Assembly (NCBI GenBank): GCA_002256145.1
Contig: NKIP01000029.1
Location: 1 to 43,884, forward strand
Direction: 5' to 3'
DNA length: 43,884 bases
Source: Comamonadaceae bacterium PBBC1
GTDB lineage: Bacteria > Pseudomonadota > Gammaproteobacteria > Burkholderiales > Burkholderiaceae_C
Position 1 is the first letter of the stretch; each line of letters opens with the position of its first letter. The notes below the pieces were generated by a model. The model saw only the letters and a list, made by a program, of their open reading frames with translations, was not told where the DNA came from and searched no databases. This document shows, piece after piece, positions 33,214 to 43,598 of the stretch. The position numbers and the translations under genes are program-made.

Positions 33214-33903
33214 ATGGGAACGATGATTGAACTGCAAAGCGCAGACGGCACTGTGGTGCCTGCTTACGAAGCCTGGCCTGTCGGCACGCCCAGAGGGGCG
33301 GTGGTGGTGATTCAGGAGATTTTTGGCGTCAACAGCCACATCCGCGCAGTGGCCGATGGCTATGCGGCCGAGGGTTATGTGGCGGTGGCTCCAGCGGCTT
33401 TCCACCGCGTCAAGCCAGAGGTGGAGCTGGGCTACACCGATGCCGATATGGGTGAAGGTTTTGGCTACAAAACCGCGGTGGAGGCCTTGCCCGCCCCTGG
33501 TGTGATGCAGGATATTCAGGCGGCCATTGACCATGCAGCCCAAGTCTCAGATGGCAAGGTCGGCATCGTCGGTTATTGCTGGGGTGGTTTGCTGACTTGG
33601 CGAGCTGCTTGCACTTTGAGCGGTTTGAGCGCTGCGACGCCTTACTACGGGGGGGGTGTGACGACCGAGGCCGAAATTGCCCGCCAGCCTCGTGTGCCCG
33701 TGTTGGCGCACTTTGCGGACGAGGACAAATGGATTCCCTTGGACACGGTGGCCGCTTTCAAGATGGCACACTCCGAAGTCGAAGTGCACACTTATGCCGC
33801 GCACCATGGCTTCAACTGTGATCAGCGTGGTTCTTGGGATGCGGCTTCGGCCCAGCTGGCGCGGGAACGCACGCTGGCGTTTTTCAAGCAGCATTTGGGC
33901 TGA
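33214..33903 (+). CDS. Dienelactone hydrolase family protein
   Basis: A 229-residue alpha/beta hydrolase of the carboxymethylenebutenolidase family. The triad is visible: Cys in VGIVGYCWGGLLTW, Asp in LAHFADEDKWIP and His in YAAHHGFNCD; the family Glu is in VIQEIFGVNSHIR. It hydrolyses dienelactone or similar lactones and esters, for example in modified ortho-cleavage. AAGGAA precedes the ATG by seven bases. It follows the isomerase gene by 100 bases; no other ring-cleavage genes are nearby. Confidence 0.93.
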   Translation: MGTMIELQSADGTVVPAYEAWPVGTPRGAVVVIQEIFGVNSHIRAVADGYAAEGYVAVAPAAFHRVKPEVELGYTDADMGEGFGYKTAVEALPAPGVMQDIQAAIDHAAQVSDGKVGIVGYCWGGLLTWRAACTLSGLSAATPYYGGGVTTEAEIARQPRVPVLAHFADEDKWIPLDTVAAFKMAHSEVEVHTYAAHHGFNCDQRGSWDAASAQLARERTLAFFKQHLG

Positions 33904-33931
33904 TGGTGGGAGCCCCAGTCTCGGGGCGATG

Positions 33932-35074
33932 TCAATCGCCTGTGCGGGCCAGATAACGTTTGCGCCAAAAAACGAGGCCCATGGTCGTGGCAATGGCCCC
34001 CATGCCCCCCAGCGTCCACCAAAAACCACTGGCCTGATGCAGCCAAGGCATGAATTCAAAATTCATGCCGAACACGGCAGCGATCAAGTTCAGTGGCAGG
34101 AAGATCGCCGTCAGCGCAGTCAGGGTGCGCATGATGTCGTTGGTTCGGTTGCTTTGCACGTTGAAGTGCATCTGTACGGCGGTTTCTGTGTTGTGCTCCA
34201 AGCGCCGCACATGTTGCACCACCCGGTCGATGTGTTCGAGCACATCACGGCTACGGATTTTTAGCAATTCGTGTTCGTGCTCGGCACTGTGGCCTGGACC
34301 CAAGCCCCAGGTGTCCAACGATTCAGTCCAGCTTTGTACGGCGGTGCGCTGATCGTCACACAGGGTTTCGAGTTGGTGCAGTGCCAAACGGGCGTGAAGC
34401 AGGGCGTCCCAGCGATTGAAGCGGGTGCGTGGGTTGAGCAATTCGGCTTGCCAGTGGTCCAGCTGGCGACTGAGTTCTCGTCGTAAATCGAGGTAACTGT
34501 CCACCATGTGGCTGACGATGCGCAGCATCATGTCGGCCGGGCTGTTGGGCACTCCCCGAGCACCTGTCGAACGCAGGTCGGCCACTTCGGCCTCAGCCTG
34601 TGCATGCTGCGTTGTAGAGTCCCGGCTGCTGGCCAACAGGCGACTGGCGTAGGCATCGCGTACCGCGCAATCGCTGGGGTGAACACTCAAAAGAACCCGG
34701 TCAAATATCGCGAAGCCCACCGGGCTGGTATCGATGCGGTGCAGCACCGGTGGTCCTGTGCGTTTGACTGGGCGAATGGGGGGTGTTGCGTCTGCGCTTG
34801 TGGATTGGCTTTGGGCCAGTCGTCTGAACACCATCAGGTCGTAGTGCGAGCTGTAGTCAAAGTGAGAGGGCAATTGGGCGTTCAGCAAGTCCGAGACATG
34901 CAAATCCACCAAATTTTCGCCGCTCAGTTGTCGCAGCTTGATTTGAATTTGAACCAACTCGGACTGGAACTCCTCGCGTGTGCAAGCGATCCAGACATAG
35001 CCTTGTTCGGGCAGTTGCCCAGGCAGGTGCTGTAAGGTCTGAACCTGTACACCCGAAACGCTGAAAATCCGCAT
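33932..35074 (-). CDS. CorA/ZntB-like divalent metal transporter
   Basis: A 380-residue CorA-superfamily protein. A large N-terminal cytoplasmic domain ends in a long helix region, followed by two transmembrane helices; the first ends with the GMN signature (LNLIAAVFGMNFEFMPWL), and the second is GFWWTLGGMGAIATTMGLVF, with a basic tail. Members carry magnesium, cobalt or zinc, and the sequence does not discriminate. The ATG at 35074 is 8 bases after the hemB stop, so it is probably cotranscribed with hemB. An alternative start at 35086 would overlap hemB. Confidence 0.88.
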   Translation of the reverse strand: MRIFSVSGVQVQTLQHLPGQLPEQGYVWIACTREEFQSELVQIQIKLRQLSGENLVDLHVSDLLNAQLPSHFDYSSHYDLMVFRRLAQSQSTSADATPPIRPVKRTGPPVLHRIDTSPVGFAIFDRVLLSVHPSDCAVRDAYASRLLASSRDSTTQHAQAEAEVADLRSTGARGVPNSPADMMLRIVSHMVDSYLDLRRELSRQLDHWQAELLNPRTRFNRWDALLHARLALHQLETLCDDQRTAVQSWTESLDTWGLGPGHSAEHEHELLKIRSRDVLEHIDRVVQHVRRLEHNTETAVQMHFNVQSNRTNDIMRTLTALTAIFLPLNLIAAVFGMNFEFMPWLHQASGFWWTLGGMGAIATTMGLVFWRKRYLARTGD

Positions 35075-35082
35075 GCAAGCGG

Positions 35083-36183
<1,101 letters not shown>

Positions 36184-36213
36184 TCAAAAATGACATGAAA
36201 AATAAATTTTTTC

Positions 36214-36242
36214 TTGTTATTGGTTTTGATATTTGATAAATT
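36214..36242 (+). promoter_or_regulatory. Candidate promoter for the hemJ leader
   Basis: TTGTTA (36214-36219), a 17-base spacer, and TAAATT (36237-36242) in the AT-rich hemB-hemJ interval. A transcript would begin near 36249, just before the first leader hairpin. The -10 is only moderately good, so the assignment is tentative. Confidence 0.4.
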
Positions 36243-36248
36243 CAAAGT

Positions 36249-36348
36249 GGGCAGCATGCTGCCTCCCGCTTTTCCTCCCTGAGCGGGCGCCTTGATGTGT
36301 GACAGCAAAAAGGCTTCCCACCCTCGGCCATGGCCGGGGGTTTTTTTT
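36249..36348 (+). ncRNA. Candidate structured leader / small RNA ending in a terminator, upstream of hemJ
   Basis: About 100 nt with three stems: GGCAGCATGCTGCC (36250-36263, a perfect 14-bp palindrome), CCCGC with GCGGG (about 36265-36287), and the terminator at 36321-36348. hemJ begins 57 bases later. The layout is that of an attenuated leader or an independent small RNA. No riboswitch class is recognised. A frame starting at 36295 would read through the terminator into hemJ out of frame and is not considered a gene. Confidence 0.5.
36321..36348 (+). terminator. Intrinsic terminator before hemJ
   Basis: CCCTCGGCC (36321-36329) pairs with GGCCGGGGG (36332-36340) around AT (loop opens in practice), followed by eight Ts. 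It lies between the two divergent heme genes and points toward hemJ, with no plus-strand protein gene upstream that would need it. Confidence 0.9.
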
Positions 36349-36404
36349 GATCAAACCTTTCGGCATCTCCCCCGGACCCGTGAAGTGCTGACTACACTTG
36401 CCAC

Positions 36405-36833
36405 ATGCTCTGGATCAAAGCCTTACACATCGTCTTCATCGCCAGCTGGTTTGCGGGCTTGTTTTATTTGCCACGCATTTACGTCAATTTGGCCATGGTG
36501 GCGCCCGACTCGCTGGCTGAGCGAGCGCGTTTGCTTTTGATGGCCCAAAAGCTCTATCGCTTCATGACCATTTTGGCCATTCCTGCATTGGCGCTGGGTT
36601 TATGGTTGTGGTTGGTGGTTGGGATCGGGCGTGGTTCCGGGCAGGGCTGGATGCATGCAAAACTTGCGGTGGTGCTGCTTTTGATCGGTTACCACCACCG
36701 TTGTGGGGTGTTGTTGCGAAAATTTAAAAATGGACAAACACCACATGGACACGTTTGGTTCCGCTGGTTCAATGAGGCCCCTGTATTGATGATGTTGGTG
36801 GCCGTCATTTTGGTGGTAGTCAAGCCTTTTTAA
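36405..36833 (+). CDS. hemJ: Protoporphyrinogen oxidase HemJ
   Basis: A 142-residue membrane protein with four transmembrane helices. The opening MLWIKALHIVFIASWFAGLF with YLPRI matches HemJ (UPF0093/CopD-like); the invariant histidine at position 8 and a later KxxL (HAKLAVVLLLIGYHH) are the heme-contacting elements. HemJ performs the penultimate oxidation in heme synthesis, in place of HemG or HemY. It sits divergent to hemB, which supports the call. A candidate leader with terminator precedes it. Confidence 0.9.
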   Translation: MLWIKALHIVFIASWFAGLFYLPRIYVNLAMVAPDSLAERARLLLMAQKLYRFMTILAIPALALGLWLWLVVGIGRGSGQGWMHAKLAVVLLLIGYHHRCGVLLRKFKNGQTPHGHVWFRWFNEAPVLMMLVAVILVVVKPF

Positions 36834-36857
36834 AGGCTTGACCAGGCGCAAATCGCC

Positions 36858-37958
36858 ATGCGCAAGACCGCAGCTTGGCCTTTGATGTGGATCTATGCGG
36901 TCCTGATTGTTTATGCCAGCCTTTATCCATTTGAAAACTGGCGTTTTCAAGGTATCGCACCTTGGTATTTTTTGACAGCACCTTGGCCCAAATATTGGAC
37001 AGGTTTTGATGTGCTGTCGAACCTTTTGGGCTATGCGCCATTGGGTTTTTTAATGGCCTTGGCCTTGCATCGTTCGCGTCGACGTTGGCCAGCTATTGTC
37101 TTGGCTACGATGGCGGCGGCCATGCTTTCCTTGTGCATGGAGTCTTTGCAAACCCTTTTGCCTGTTCGGGTGCCCTCGAATGTCGATCTGACTTTGAATG
37201 TGTTGGGGGCATGGTTTGGTGCCTTGACATCGCGTGGACTGGTATGGTTGGGCTTGTTGGCGCGATGGCGACGTTTTCGGCATCGTTGGTTTGTGCCGGA
37301 TGCCAGTGGTGCACTGGCTTTGTTGGCCTTGTGGCCCTTGGCCCTTTTGTTCCCAGCCCCCGTGCCTTTTGGTTTGGGGCAGGTCCTCGAAAGACTGGAG
37401 ACGGCCTTGGTCGAGGTTTTGCAAGATACGCCTTGGCTGGAGTGGTGGCCTCTTCGAGAGGTGGAGTTGGAGCCTTTGCTTCCCATGACAGAGGTCTTGT
37501 GTGTGGCATTGGGTTTGTGCTTGCCTTGTTTGCTCATGTACGGCGTTGTGCGCCGTTGGCAGCAACGACTGGTCCTGGCGGTTTTATGCTTGCTGATGGG
37601 CTTGATGGCCAGCGCCCTTTCGGCTGCATTGACCTATGGTCCAGCACACGCTTGGGGTTGGGTCAGTCCCGAGGTGTTGATCGGTGTCTTGTTGGCTGTG
37701 CTTTTGGCCAGTGCTGTGTTGTGGAGTTCAGCGCGTTTTTGCTGGTCTGTGGCTTTGGCGGCCTTGTTGTTGCAGCTGAGTTTGCTCAACGATGCCTCGG
37801 CAGACGTTTACTTTGCCATGACCTTGCAGACTTGGGAGCAGGGGCGATTTATCCGTTTTCATGGACTGATTCAGTGGTTGGGTTGGTTGTGGCCTTATGC
37901 ATTACTGGCCTATTTGGTCGAGGGCTTGACCCGTGAGCGCCCTTTGGGTCGCACGTGA
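36858..37958 (+). CDS. VanZ-like multi-span membrane protein
   Basis: A 366-residue protein with about nine hydrophobic helices. The N-terminal half has the VanZ-like features YASLYPFENWRF, DVLSNLLGYAPLGFLMALAL and CMESLQTLLPVRVPSNVDLT, typical of VanZ-family proteins; the rest is extra membrane-spanning sequence not covered by that domain. VanZ gives low-level teicoplanin resistance in enterococci, but its biochemical role is unclear and none is implied here. It starts 24 bases after hemJ on the same strand, so cotranscription is likely. Confidence 0.75.
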   Translation: MRKTAAWPLMWIYAVLIVYASLYPFENWRFQGIAPWYFLTAPWPKYWTGFDVLSNLLGYAPLGFLMALALHRSRRRWPAIVLATMAAAMLSLCMESLQTLLPVRVPSNVDLTLNVLGAWFGALTSRGLVWLGLLARWRRFRHRWFVPDASGALALLALWPLALLFPAPVPFGLGQVLERLETALVEVLQDTPWLEWWPLREVELEPLLPMTEVLCVALGLCLPCLLMYGVVRRWQQRLVLAVLCLLMGLMASALSAALTYGPAHAWGWVSPEVLIGVLLAVLLASAVLWSSARFCWSVALAALLLQLSLLNDASADVYFAMTLQTWEQGRFIRFHGLIQWLGWLWPYALLAYLVEGLTRERPLGRT

Positions 37959-37983
37959 AAGCGCTGGGGCCTAGAATCAAATC

Positions 37984-38331
37984 ATGAGCAACGAAAACCA
38001 ACCTCAGCCGTACTTCCAACGCCACATTTTCTTTTGCTTGAATGAGCGGAAAAACAATGAGGCATGTTGTGCGCAACAGAACGCCCAAGCGGCTTTTGAT
38101 CACTGCAAGTCTCGTGTCAAATCCTTGGGGCTGGCGGGCCCCGGACAGGTTCGAGTCAACAAGGCGGGGTGCCTTGACCGCTGCTCAGCGGGTCCCGTAG
38201 CGGTGGTGTATCCAGAAGGCGTTTGGTACGCCTATGTGGACAACGATGACATTGATGAAATCGTGGATTCCCACCTCAAAAATGGCCAAGTGGTCGAACG
38301 CTTGGTGGCCCCGGAACATTTGGGGCGTTGA
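37984..38331 (+). CDS. Thioredoxin-like 2Fe-2S ferredoxin
   Basis: A 115-residue protein of the thioredoxin-like ferredoxin family. The cluster ligands include Cys in YFQRHIFFCLNER, the following ACC, and C-L-D-R-C in VNKAGCLDRCSAGPVAVVYPEG (38144-38220), typical of (2Fe-2S) ferredoxins related to the NuoE fold. It would act as an electron carrier. The ATG is 26 bases after the VanZ-like gene, and its stop overlaps the start of the hydrolase gene (TGATG). Confidence 0.85.
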   Translation: MSNENQPQPYFQRHIFFCLNERKNNEACCAQQNAQAAFDHCKSRVKSLGLAGPGQVRVNKAGCLDRCSAGPVAVVYPEGVWYAYVDNDDIDEIVDSHLKNGQVVERLVAPEHLGR

Positions 38332-38957
38332 TGAATTCGGCAACTCAGAACCTCACCTTGGAGGGCGAGGTGGGTGTGATCGAGGCTTTGCTGGATGTGC
38401 CTGCGGGTTTGCAAGTGCGGGGAACGGCCGTTATTGCCCATCCTCATCCTTTGTTTGGCGGCACCATGCACAACAAGGTGGTGCAAACACTGGGCAGGGC
38501 ATTTGTTCAGTGTGGTTGGCAAGCTGTTCGTTTCAATTTTCGCGGTGTGGGAGCCAGTGCGGGTCAATACGATGAGGGCCGAGGAGAAGCCTTGGACATG
38601 GTGCGCGTGATCGCCCAAACCTCGGCATCAGGGCCACTGGCTTTGGCTGGTTTTTCTTTTGGGGCATTTGTCACCAGCCAAGTGGTGAACATGCTGGGCA
38701 CAGAGCGAGCGCCAGAAAAACTGGTGTTGGTGGGGACGGCTGCTTCTCGTTTTGAGGTGGCACCAGTCTCGCAGGAACTTCATGAACGAACTTTGGTGCT
38801 CCACGGTGAGCAAGACGATACGGTCCCGCTGCAAAGCGTCTTCGATTGGGCCAGACCTCAATCCTTGCCCATCACAGTCATTCCCGGGGTTGCACATTTC
38901 TTTCACGGTCAATTGCCCTTGCTCAAATCCTTGGTTTCAAGGCATTTGCAGTCCTGA
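38331..38957 (+). CDS. Alpha/beta hydrolase (dienelactone hydrolase-like)
   Basis: A 208-residue alpha/beta hydrolase. HPHPLFGGTMHNKVV near residue 40 is characteristic of a widespread bacterial group of such hydrolases; the nucleophile elbow is G-F-S-F-G (LAGFSFGAFV), the acid residue is in HGEQDDTVP, and the histidine in VAHFFHG. The start at 38331 overlaps the ferredoxin stop. The substrate is unknown. Part of a compact plus-strand run from hemJ to dacC. Confidence 0.9.
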   Translation: MNSATQNLTLEGEVGVIEALLDVPAGLQVRGTAVIAHPHPLFGGTMHNKVVQTLGRAFVQCGWQAVRFNFRGVGASAGQYDEGRGEALDMVRVIAQTSASGPLALAGFSFGAFVTSQVVNMLGTERAPEKLVLVGTAASRFEVAPVSQELHERTLVLHGEQDDTVPLQSVFDWARPQSLPITVIPGVAHFFHGQLPLLKSLVSRHLQS

Positions 38958-38974
38958 TTTGTAAAAAGCCAGAC

Positions 38975-40132
38975 ATGAAACACTTGACAAAATTATGCTG
39001 GGTTGTTTTCTTGCTTACCCTTGTCATACAGGCTCGGGCTCAAATGCCGGCGCCTCCAGATATGGCGGTGAAAGCTTATTTGTTGATGGATGTGACGGCG
39101 AATCAAGTGTTGGCTGCCAAAGATCCAGACATGGCTGTTGAGCCAGCTTCGTTGACCAAATTGATGACGGCATATTTGGTATTTGATGCATTAAAGAGCA
39201 AAAAAATCAGCCTCAAGCAAACACTTCCAGTTTCAGAACGGGCTTGGAAAATGCCTGGATCAAAGATGTTCATTGATCCCAAAATGCAAGTCCCCGTAGA
39301 GGATTTGATCAAAGGGATGATTGTTCAATCAGGTAACGATGCCACTGTTGCGTTGGCTGAAGGCGTGGCTGGATCTGTAGAACGTTTCGTTCAGTTGATG
39401 AACGATCAAGCGGCAGTGCTGGGCATGAGAAGTACCTCCTATAAGAATCCGGAAGGTTTGACGGCCGCAGGTCACACGACCAGTGCACGAGATTTGGCGG
39501 CACTGGCAACGAGATTGATGCGTGATTTCCCTGAGTATGTGCCCTATTACGCTACTAAAAAATACAGGTATACGGGCACACCTGCGGCGAATGATTCAAA
39601 TAGAAATTTGCTTTTATTTCGAGATCCAACGGTTGATGGTTTGAAGACTGGGCATACCCAAACAGCGGGTTATTGCTTGGTGGCATCGGCTAAGCGTGAT
39701 TTTCCCAATGTAGGTTCGCGTCGATTGATCAGTGTTGTTTTGGGGGCCGACAGCGAAAACGCCAGAGCCAATGAAAGTCAAAAATTGCTTAATTGGGGAT
39801 TTTCAGCTTTTGATGCTGTCAAATTGTTCGAAGCCCATCAACCTGTGGTTACGCCTGCCGTTTGGAAGGGGCAGACCCCATTGTTGAAGATCGGCTCGGC
39901 ACAACCCTTGGTGGTGGCTGTACCTGCAGGCAGTGCGGGTCAACTGAAAACGCAGGTCGTTCGCCCCGATCCTTTGGTGGCACCTTTTGCAAAGGGGCAA
40001 ATCGTAGGCAGTTTGAGAATTCTTCAAGGAGACAGGCCGTTGTTTGAAGTCCCTTTGGTTGCCTTGGAAGCGGTTGAGCAAGCGGGGGTATTAGGGCGAG
40101 CATGGGATGCCATCCGCCTGTGGATTAAGTGA
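38975..40132 (+). CDS. dacC: D-alanyl-D-alanine carboxypeptidase (PBP5/6 type)
   Basis: A 385-residue low-molecular-weight penicillin-binding protein. It has a signal peptide (LCWVVFLLTLVIQARAQ) and the three catalytic motifs: S59-L-T-K62 (SxxK), S119-G-N121 (SxN) and K224-T-G226 (KTG). The C-terminal beta-sandwich domain (about 285-375) and an amphipathic end (AWDAIRLWIK) suit a membrane-anchored DacA/DacC. It trims the terminal D-alanine from peptidoglycan pentapeptides. 17 bases after the hydrolase gene. The symbol is by family, as dacA and dacC cannot be separated from sequence alone. Confidence 0.93.
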   Translation: MKHLTKLCWVVFLLTLVIQARAQMPAPPDMAVKAYLLMDVTANQVLAAKDPDMAVEPASLTKLMTAYLVFDALKSKKISLKQTLPVSERAWKMPGSKMFIDPKMQVPVEDLIKGMIVQSGNDATVALAEGVAGSVERFVQLMNDQAAVLGMRSTSYKNPEGLTAAGHTTSARDLAALATRLMRDFPEYVPYYATKKYRYTGTPAANDSNRNLLLFRDPTVDGLKTGHTQTAGYCLVASAKRDFPNVGSRRLISVVLGADSENARANESQKLLNWGFSAFDAVKLFEAHQPVVTPAVWKGQTPLLKIGSAQPLVVAVPAGSAGQLKTQVVRPDPLVAPFAKGQIVGSLRILQGDRPLFEVPLVALEAVEQAGVLGRAWDAIRLWIK

Positions 40133-40167
40133 TTTGACGGGCGTGATGCCCTGGGTTTTGTAAAAGT

Positions 40168-40196
40168 TTGCTTGTAGCACGTCAGGCGGTTATACT
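40168..40196 (+). promoter_or_regulatory. Promoter of the str operon
   Basis: TTGCTT (40168-40173), exactly 17 bases, then TATACT (40191-40196), about 70 bases before rpsL. A good sigma-70 match for a highly expressed ribosomal operon. Confidence 0.75.
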
Positions 40197-40268
40197 GGCA
40201 GGCTTTTCCGCTTTTGGGGCGGGGAAGTTTCTTTTGTCTAAATTCAACGTTTAGGGACGTTACAAACA

Positions 40269-40646
40269 ATGCCAACCATCAATCAATTGGTGCGTCAGGG
40301 GCGCGAGGTCGAAACGATCAAGTCCAAAAGCCCTGCGATGCAAAACTCTCCACAGCGTCGTGGTGTCTGCACCCGTGTGTACACCACAACGCCTAAAAAG
40401 CCTAACTCCGCTCTGCGTAAAGTTGCCAAAGTGCGCTTGACCAACGGTTTTGAGGTCATCTCCTACATCGGCGGTGAAGGCCACAACCTGCAAGAACACT
40501 CGGTGGTTCTGGTGCGCGGTGGTCGTGTCAAGGATTTGCCAGGTGTGCGTTACCACATCGTGCGCGGTTCTTTGGACTTGCAAGGCGTGAAAGACCGCAA
40601 GCAGTCTCGCTCCAAGTACGGTGCGAAGAAGCCAAAGGCCAAGTAA
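40269..40646 (+). CDS. rpsL: 30S ribosomal protein S12
   Basis: The 125-residue S12 protein. It has the typical N-terminus [12 protein letters not shown], and the conserved decoding-centre loops [18 protein letters not shown] and [20 protein letters not shown]. In this family lysine 43 (E. coli numbering) in PKKPNSA is the residue whose changes give streptomycin resistance; the wild-type Lys is present. First gene of the str operon, followed by rpsG after 164 bases. Confidence 0.98.
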
Positions 40647-40810
40647 GCCCTTTCGGGTTGAAATTTTTCGGTGCTGTTTCCCGCGTGGCGCGGTGATGCA
40701 GCGAAGTGACCCGAAGCCCGGAATTGTCCAGGTGGGTCGAGTAAGTGAGTGTTTTGAATAACGCTCGCGGTGTCTGAAAAGACGCCAACTGAAGCAATAT
40801 GAGGTGAAAT
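40647..40810 (+). other. rpsL-rpsG intercistronic region, possible S7 regulatory site
   Basis: The 164-base spacer has pairings such as CCC-TTTC-GGG just after the rpsL stop and GACCC with GGGTC (about 40710-40738). In E. coli S7 represses its own operon by binding the S12-S7 spacer. The same role here is inferred from position only; GAGGTG lies ahead of the rpsG start. Confidence 0.35.
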
Positions 40811-41281
40811 ATGCCACGTCGTCGCGAAGTCCCTAAACGTGAAATCCTGCCGGATCCCAAGTTCGGCAATGTCGAGTTGTCCAAGTTCATGAACGTGATC
40901 ATGGAAGGCGGCAAAAAAGCGGTTGCTGAGCGCATCATTTATGGTGCCTTGGAAACCATGGAAAAGAAAACTGGCAAAGACCCTGTCGAGCTGTTCTCCA
41001 TCGCCATCAACAACGTCAAGCCCATGGTGGAAGTCAAATCCCGCCGCGTGGGTGGTGCGAACTACCAGGTGCCTGTTGAAGTGCGCCCTGTTCGTCGCTT
41101 GGCCCTGTCGATGCGCTGGATCAAAGAAGCCGCACGCAAGCGCGGTGAGAAGTCGATGGCCCTGCGTTTGGCCAACGAATTGCTCGAGGCCAACGAAGGC
41201 CGTGGTGGTGCCATGAAAAAGCGTGACGAAGTTCACCGCATGGCCGAAGCCAACAAGGCGTTCTCGCACTTCCGCTTCTGA
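40811..41281 (+). CDS. rpsG: 30S ribosomal protein S7
   Basis: The 156-residue S7 protein, an initiator of 30S head assembly. The N-terminus [19 protein letters not shown], the internal [20 protein letters not shown] and [20 protein letters not shown], and the terminal AFSHFRF are all standard. Translation initiates at GAGGTGAAAT-ATG. Second gene of the str operon. Confidence 0.98.
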   Translation: MPRRREVPKREILPDPKFGNVELSKFMNVIMEGGKKAVAERIIYGALETMEKKTGKDPVELFSIAINNVKPMVEVKSRRVGGANYQVPVEVRPVRRLALSMRWIKEAARKRGEKSMALRLANELLEANEGRGGAMKKRDEVHRMAEANKAFSHFRF

Positions 41282-41323
41282 TTCACAAGGGTTTCACAAA
41301 GAAGCCCGACACTGTCAGAAGCC

Positions 41324-41354
41324 AGCCCGCTGGCCCCAAAAGGGGTGGCGGGCT
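41324..41354 (+). repeat. Hairpin between rpsG and fusA
   Basis: AGCCCGC (41324-41330) pairs with GCGGGCT (41348-41354), and CCCC with GGGG, around an AAAA loop. Only two Ts follow, so full termination is unlikely; it may modulate processing or the ratio of ribosomal proteins to EF-G. Confidence 0.55.
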
Positions 41355-41380
41355 TTGGTACTTAATCATTGGAGAAATAT

Positions 41381-43483
41381 ATGGCTCGCATCACCCCCAT
41401 CGAGCGTTATCGCAACATCGGTATTTCGGCGCACATTGACGCCGGCAAAACCACCACGACCGAACGTATTTTGTTTTACACCGGCGTGAACCACAAAATT
41501 GGTGAAGTGCACGACGGCGCTGCCACCATGGACTGGATGGAGCAAGAGCAAGAGCGTGGCATCACGATCACATCGGCTGCCACCACCTGCTTCTGGAAGG
41601 GCATGGACGGCTCTTTCGAAGACCACCGCATCAACATCATCGACACCCCCGGCCACGTTGACTTCACCATCGAAGTTGAGCGTTCCATGCGTGTTTTGGA
41701 CGGTGCTTGCATGGTTTATTGCGCTGTGGGCGGCGTGCAGCCCCAGTCTGAAACCGTGTGGCGTCAGGCCAACAAATACAAGGTGCCACGTTTGGCCTTT
41801 GTGAACAAGATGGACCGTACCGGTGCCAACTTTTTCAAAGTTGTGGATCAAATGAAGTTGCGCCTGAAGGCCAACCCCGTGCCAATCGTCATTCCAATCG
41901 GCGCTGAAGAAAACTTCACCGGCGTGGTTGACCTGCGCAAGATGAAAGCCATCATTTGGGATGAAGCTTCCCAGGGCATGAAGTTCACCTTCGAAGAAAT
42001 TCCTGCTGACTTGGTTGAAGTGGCCAAAGAGTGGCGCGAAAAGATGGTCGAAGCGGCTGCTGAAGCCTCCGAAGAGCTGATGAACAAGTACCTCGAAGAA
42101 GGCGACTTGAGCGAAGAAGAAATCACGCAAGGCTTGCGCGTTCGCACGATCAACAGCGAAATCCAGCCCATGCTGTGCGGCACAGCCTTCAAGAACAAAG
42201 GCGTTCAGCGCATGCTGGATGCCGTCTTGGAACTGATGCCTTCGCCTTTGGACGTGAAAGCCATCAAGGGTTTTGACGAAGACGAGCAAGAAATCATCCG
42301 CAAGGCCGACGACAACGAAAAGTTTTCGGCTTTGGCATTCAAGTTGATGACCGACCCCTTTGTGGGCCAGTTGACTTTTGTGCGTGTGTATTCTGGCGTG
42401 CTGAAAAAAGGCGACACCGTGTTCAACTCGGTGCGCGGCAAGAAAGAGCGCATTGGCCGTATCGTTCAGATGCACGCCAACAACCGTGAAGAAGTCGACG
42501 AGATCCGTGCGGGCGACATCGCCGCTTGTGTGGGCTTGAAAGACGTGACCACAGGCGAAACCTTGTGCGATCCAAACGCCGTGATCACCTTGGAGCGCAT
42601 GGTGTTCCCTGACTCCGTGATTCGCCAAGCTGTTGAGCCCAAGACCAAAGCCGACCAGGAAAAAATGGGCATCGCTTTGTCACGTTTGGCTGCTGAAGAT
42701 CCATCTTTCCGCGTGCAAACCGACGAAGAGTCTGGCCAGACCATCATTGGTGGTCAGGGCGAATTGCACCTGGAAATCATCGTGGACCGCATGAAGCGTG
42801 AATTCGGTGTGGAAGCCAACGTGGGCAAGCCTCAAGTGGCGTACCGCGAAACCATCCGCAAGACCGTCGAAGAAGCCGAAGGCAAGTTCGTGCGTCAGTC
42901 CGGTGGTAAGGGTCAATACGGCCACGTGGTTCTGAAGGTCGAGCCTCAGGAACCAGGCAAGGGCTTTGAATTCGTTGACGCCATCAAGGGCGGTGTGGTT
43001 CCTCGCGAATACATTCCTGCGGTCGAAAAAGGCGTGATCGAGGCTTTGGGTCAAGGCGTGTTGGCCGGCTACCCCGTGGTGGACGTCAAAGTCACACTGC
43101 ACTTCGGTTCGTACCATGATGTGGACTCGAACGAAATGGCCTTCAAGATGGCTGCCATCTTTGGTTTCAAAGAAGGTTGCCGCAAAGCCCAGCCCGTGAT
43201 TCTGGAGCCGATGATGGCTGTGGAAGTCGAGACACCTGAAGACTACGCCGGTAACGTGATGGGCGACTTGTCCTCACGCCGTGGCATGGTCCAAGGCATG
43301 GACGACATGGTCGGTGGTGGCAAGGCCATCAAGGCCGAAGTGCCCTTGTCCGAAATGTTCGGTTACTCGACCACACTGCGCTCGATGTCGCAAGGTCGCG
43401 CTACCTACACGATGGAATTTAAGCACTACGCTGAAGCGCCTCGCAACGTGGCTGAAGCCATTGTGGCTTCAAGAGCAAAGTAA
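41381..43483 (+). CDS. fusA: Elongation factor G
   Basis: A 700-residue translational GTPase that moves tRNAs and mRNA on the ribosome. G1 is [15 protein letters not shown], switch [18 protein letters not shown] (G3), and G4 is [12 protein letters not shown]. The EF-G-specific domains follow: domain II ([19 protein letters not shown]), III, IV ([19 protein letters not shown]) and V ([11 protein letters not shown]). GGAG lies ahead of the ATG at 41381; an in-frame ATG at 41369 is less well spaced. Long antisense open frames are shadows. Confidence 0.98.
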   Translation: MARITPIERYRNIGISAHIDAGKTTTTERILFYTGVNHKIGEVHDGAATMDWMEQEQERGITITSAATTCFWKGMDGSFEDHRINIIDTPGHVDFTIEVERSMRVLDGACMVYCAVGGVQPQSETVWRQANKYKVPRLAFVNKMDRTGANFFKVVDQMKLRLKANPVPIVIPIGAEENFTGVVDLRKMKAIIWDEASQGMKFTFEEIPADLVEVAKEWREKMVEAAAEASEELMNKYLEEGDLSEEEITQGLRVRTINSEIQPMLCGTAFKNKGVQRMLDAVLELMPSPLDVKAIKGFDEDEQEIIRKADDNEKFSALAFKLMTDPFVGQLTFVRVYSGVLKKGDTVFNSVRGKKERIGRIVQMHANNREEVDEIRAGDIAACVGLKDVTTGETLCDPNAVITLERMVFPDSVIRQAVEPKTKADQEKMGIALSRLAAEDPSFRVQTDEESGQTIIGGQGELHLEIIVDRMKREFGVEANVGKPQVAYRETIRKTVEEAEGKFVRQSGGKGQYGHVVLKVEPQEPGKGFEFVDAIKGGVVPREYIPAVEKGVIEALGQGVLAGYPVVDVKVTLHFGSYHDVDSNEMAFKMAAIFGFKEGCRKAQPVILEPMMAVEVETPEDYAGNVMGDLSSRRGMVQGMDDMVGGGKAIKAEVPLSEMFGYSTTLRSMSQGRATYTMEFKHYAEAPRNVAEAIVASRAK

Positions 43484-43487
43484 TCAC

Positions 43488-43598
43488 AAGTGTGCCGGAC
43501 CAAATTCGCCTGCGAATTTGCTCGGGCACCTCTGATTAAAACAAGCGTGACGGACCCAATTCGCCCCAGCGAATTTGCTCGGCCACCTCTGACTAAAG
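43488..43598 (+). repeat. Two imperfect tandem hairpin repeats in the fusA-tuf spacer
   Basis: Unit 1 (43488-43541) and unit 2 (43543-43598) share AAGYGTG, CGGACC, AATTCGC, GCGAATTTGCTCGG, CACCTCTGA and TAAA. Each folds into a hairpin: GTGCCGGACCAAATTCGC with its near-complement 43512-43529, and a weaker copy in unit 2. No T-run follows. They look like a local duplication rather than a terminator. The remaining spacer to 43745 has no gene; tuf has AAGGA ahead of its ATG. Confidence 0.75.

Noticed and set aside
36292..36540. Plus-strand frame starting in the hemJ leader
   Set aside because: It reads through the intrinsic terminator and overlaps hemJ out of frame; no ribosome-binding site of note. 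A leader peptide cannot be fully excluded.
41366..42628. Minus-strand frame opposite fusA
   Set aside because: Shadow of the highly conserved EF-G gene.
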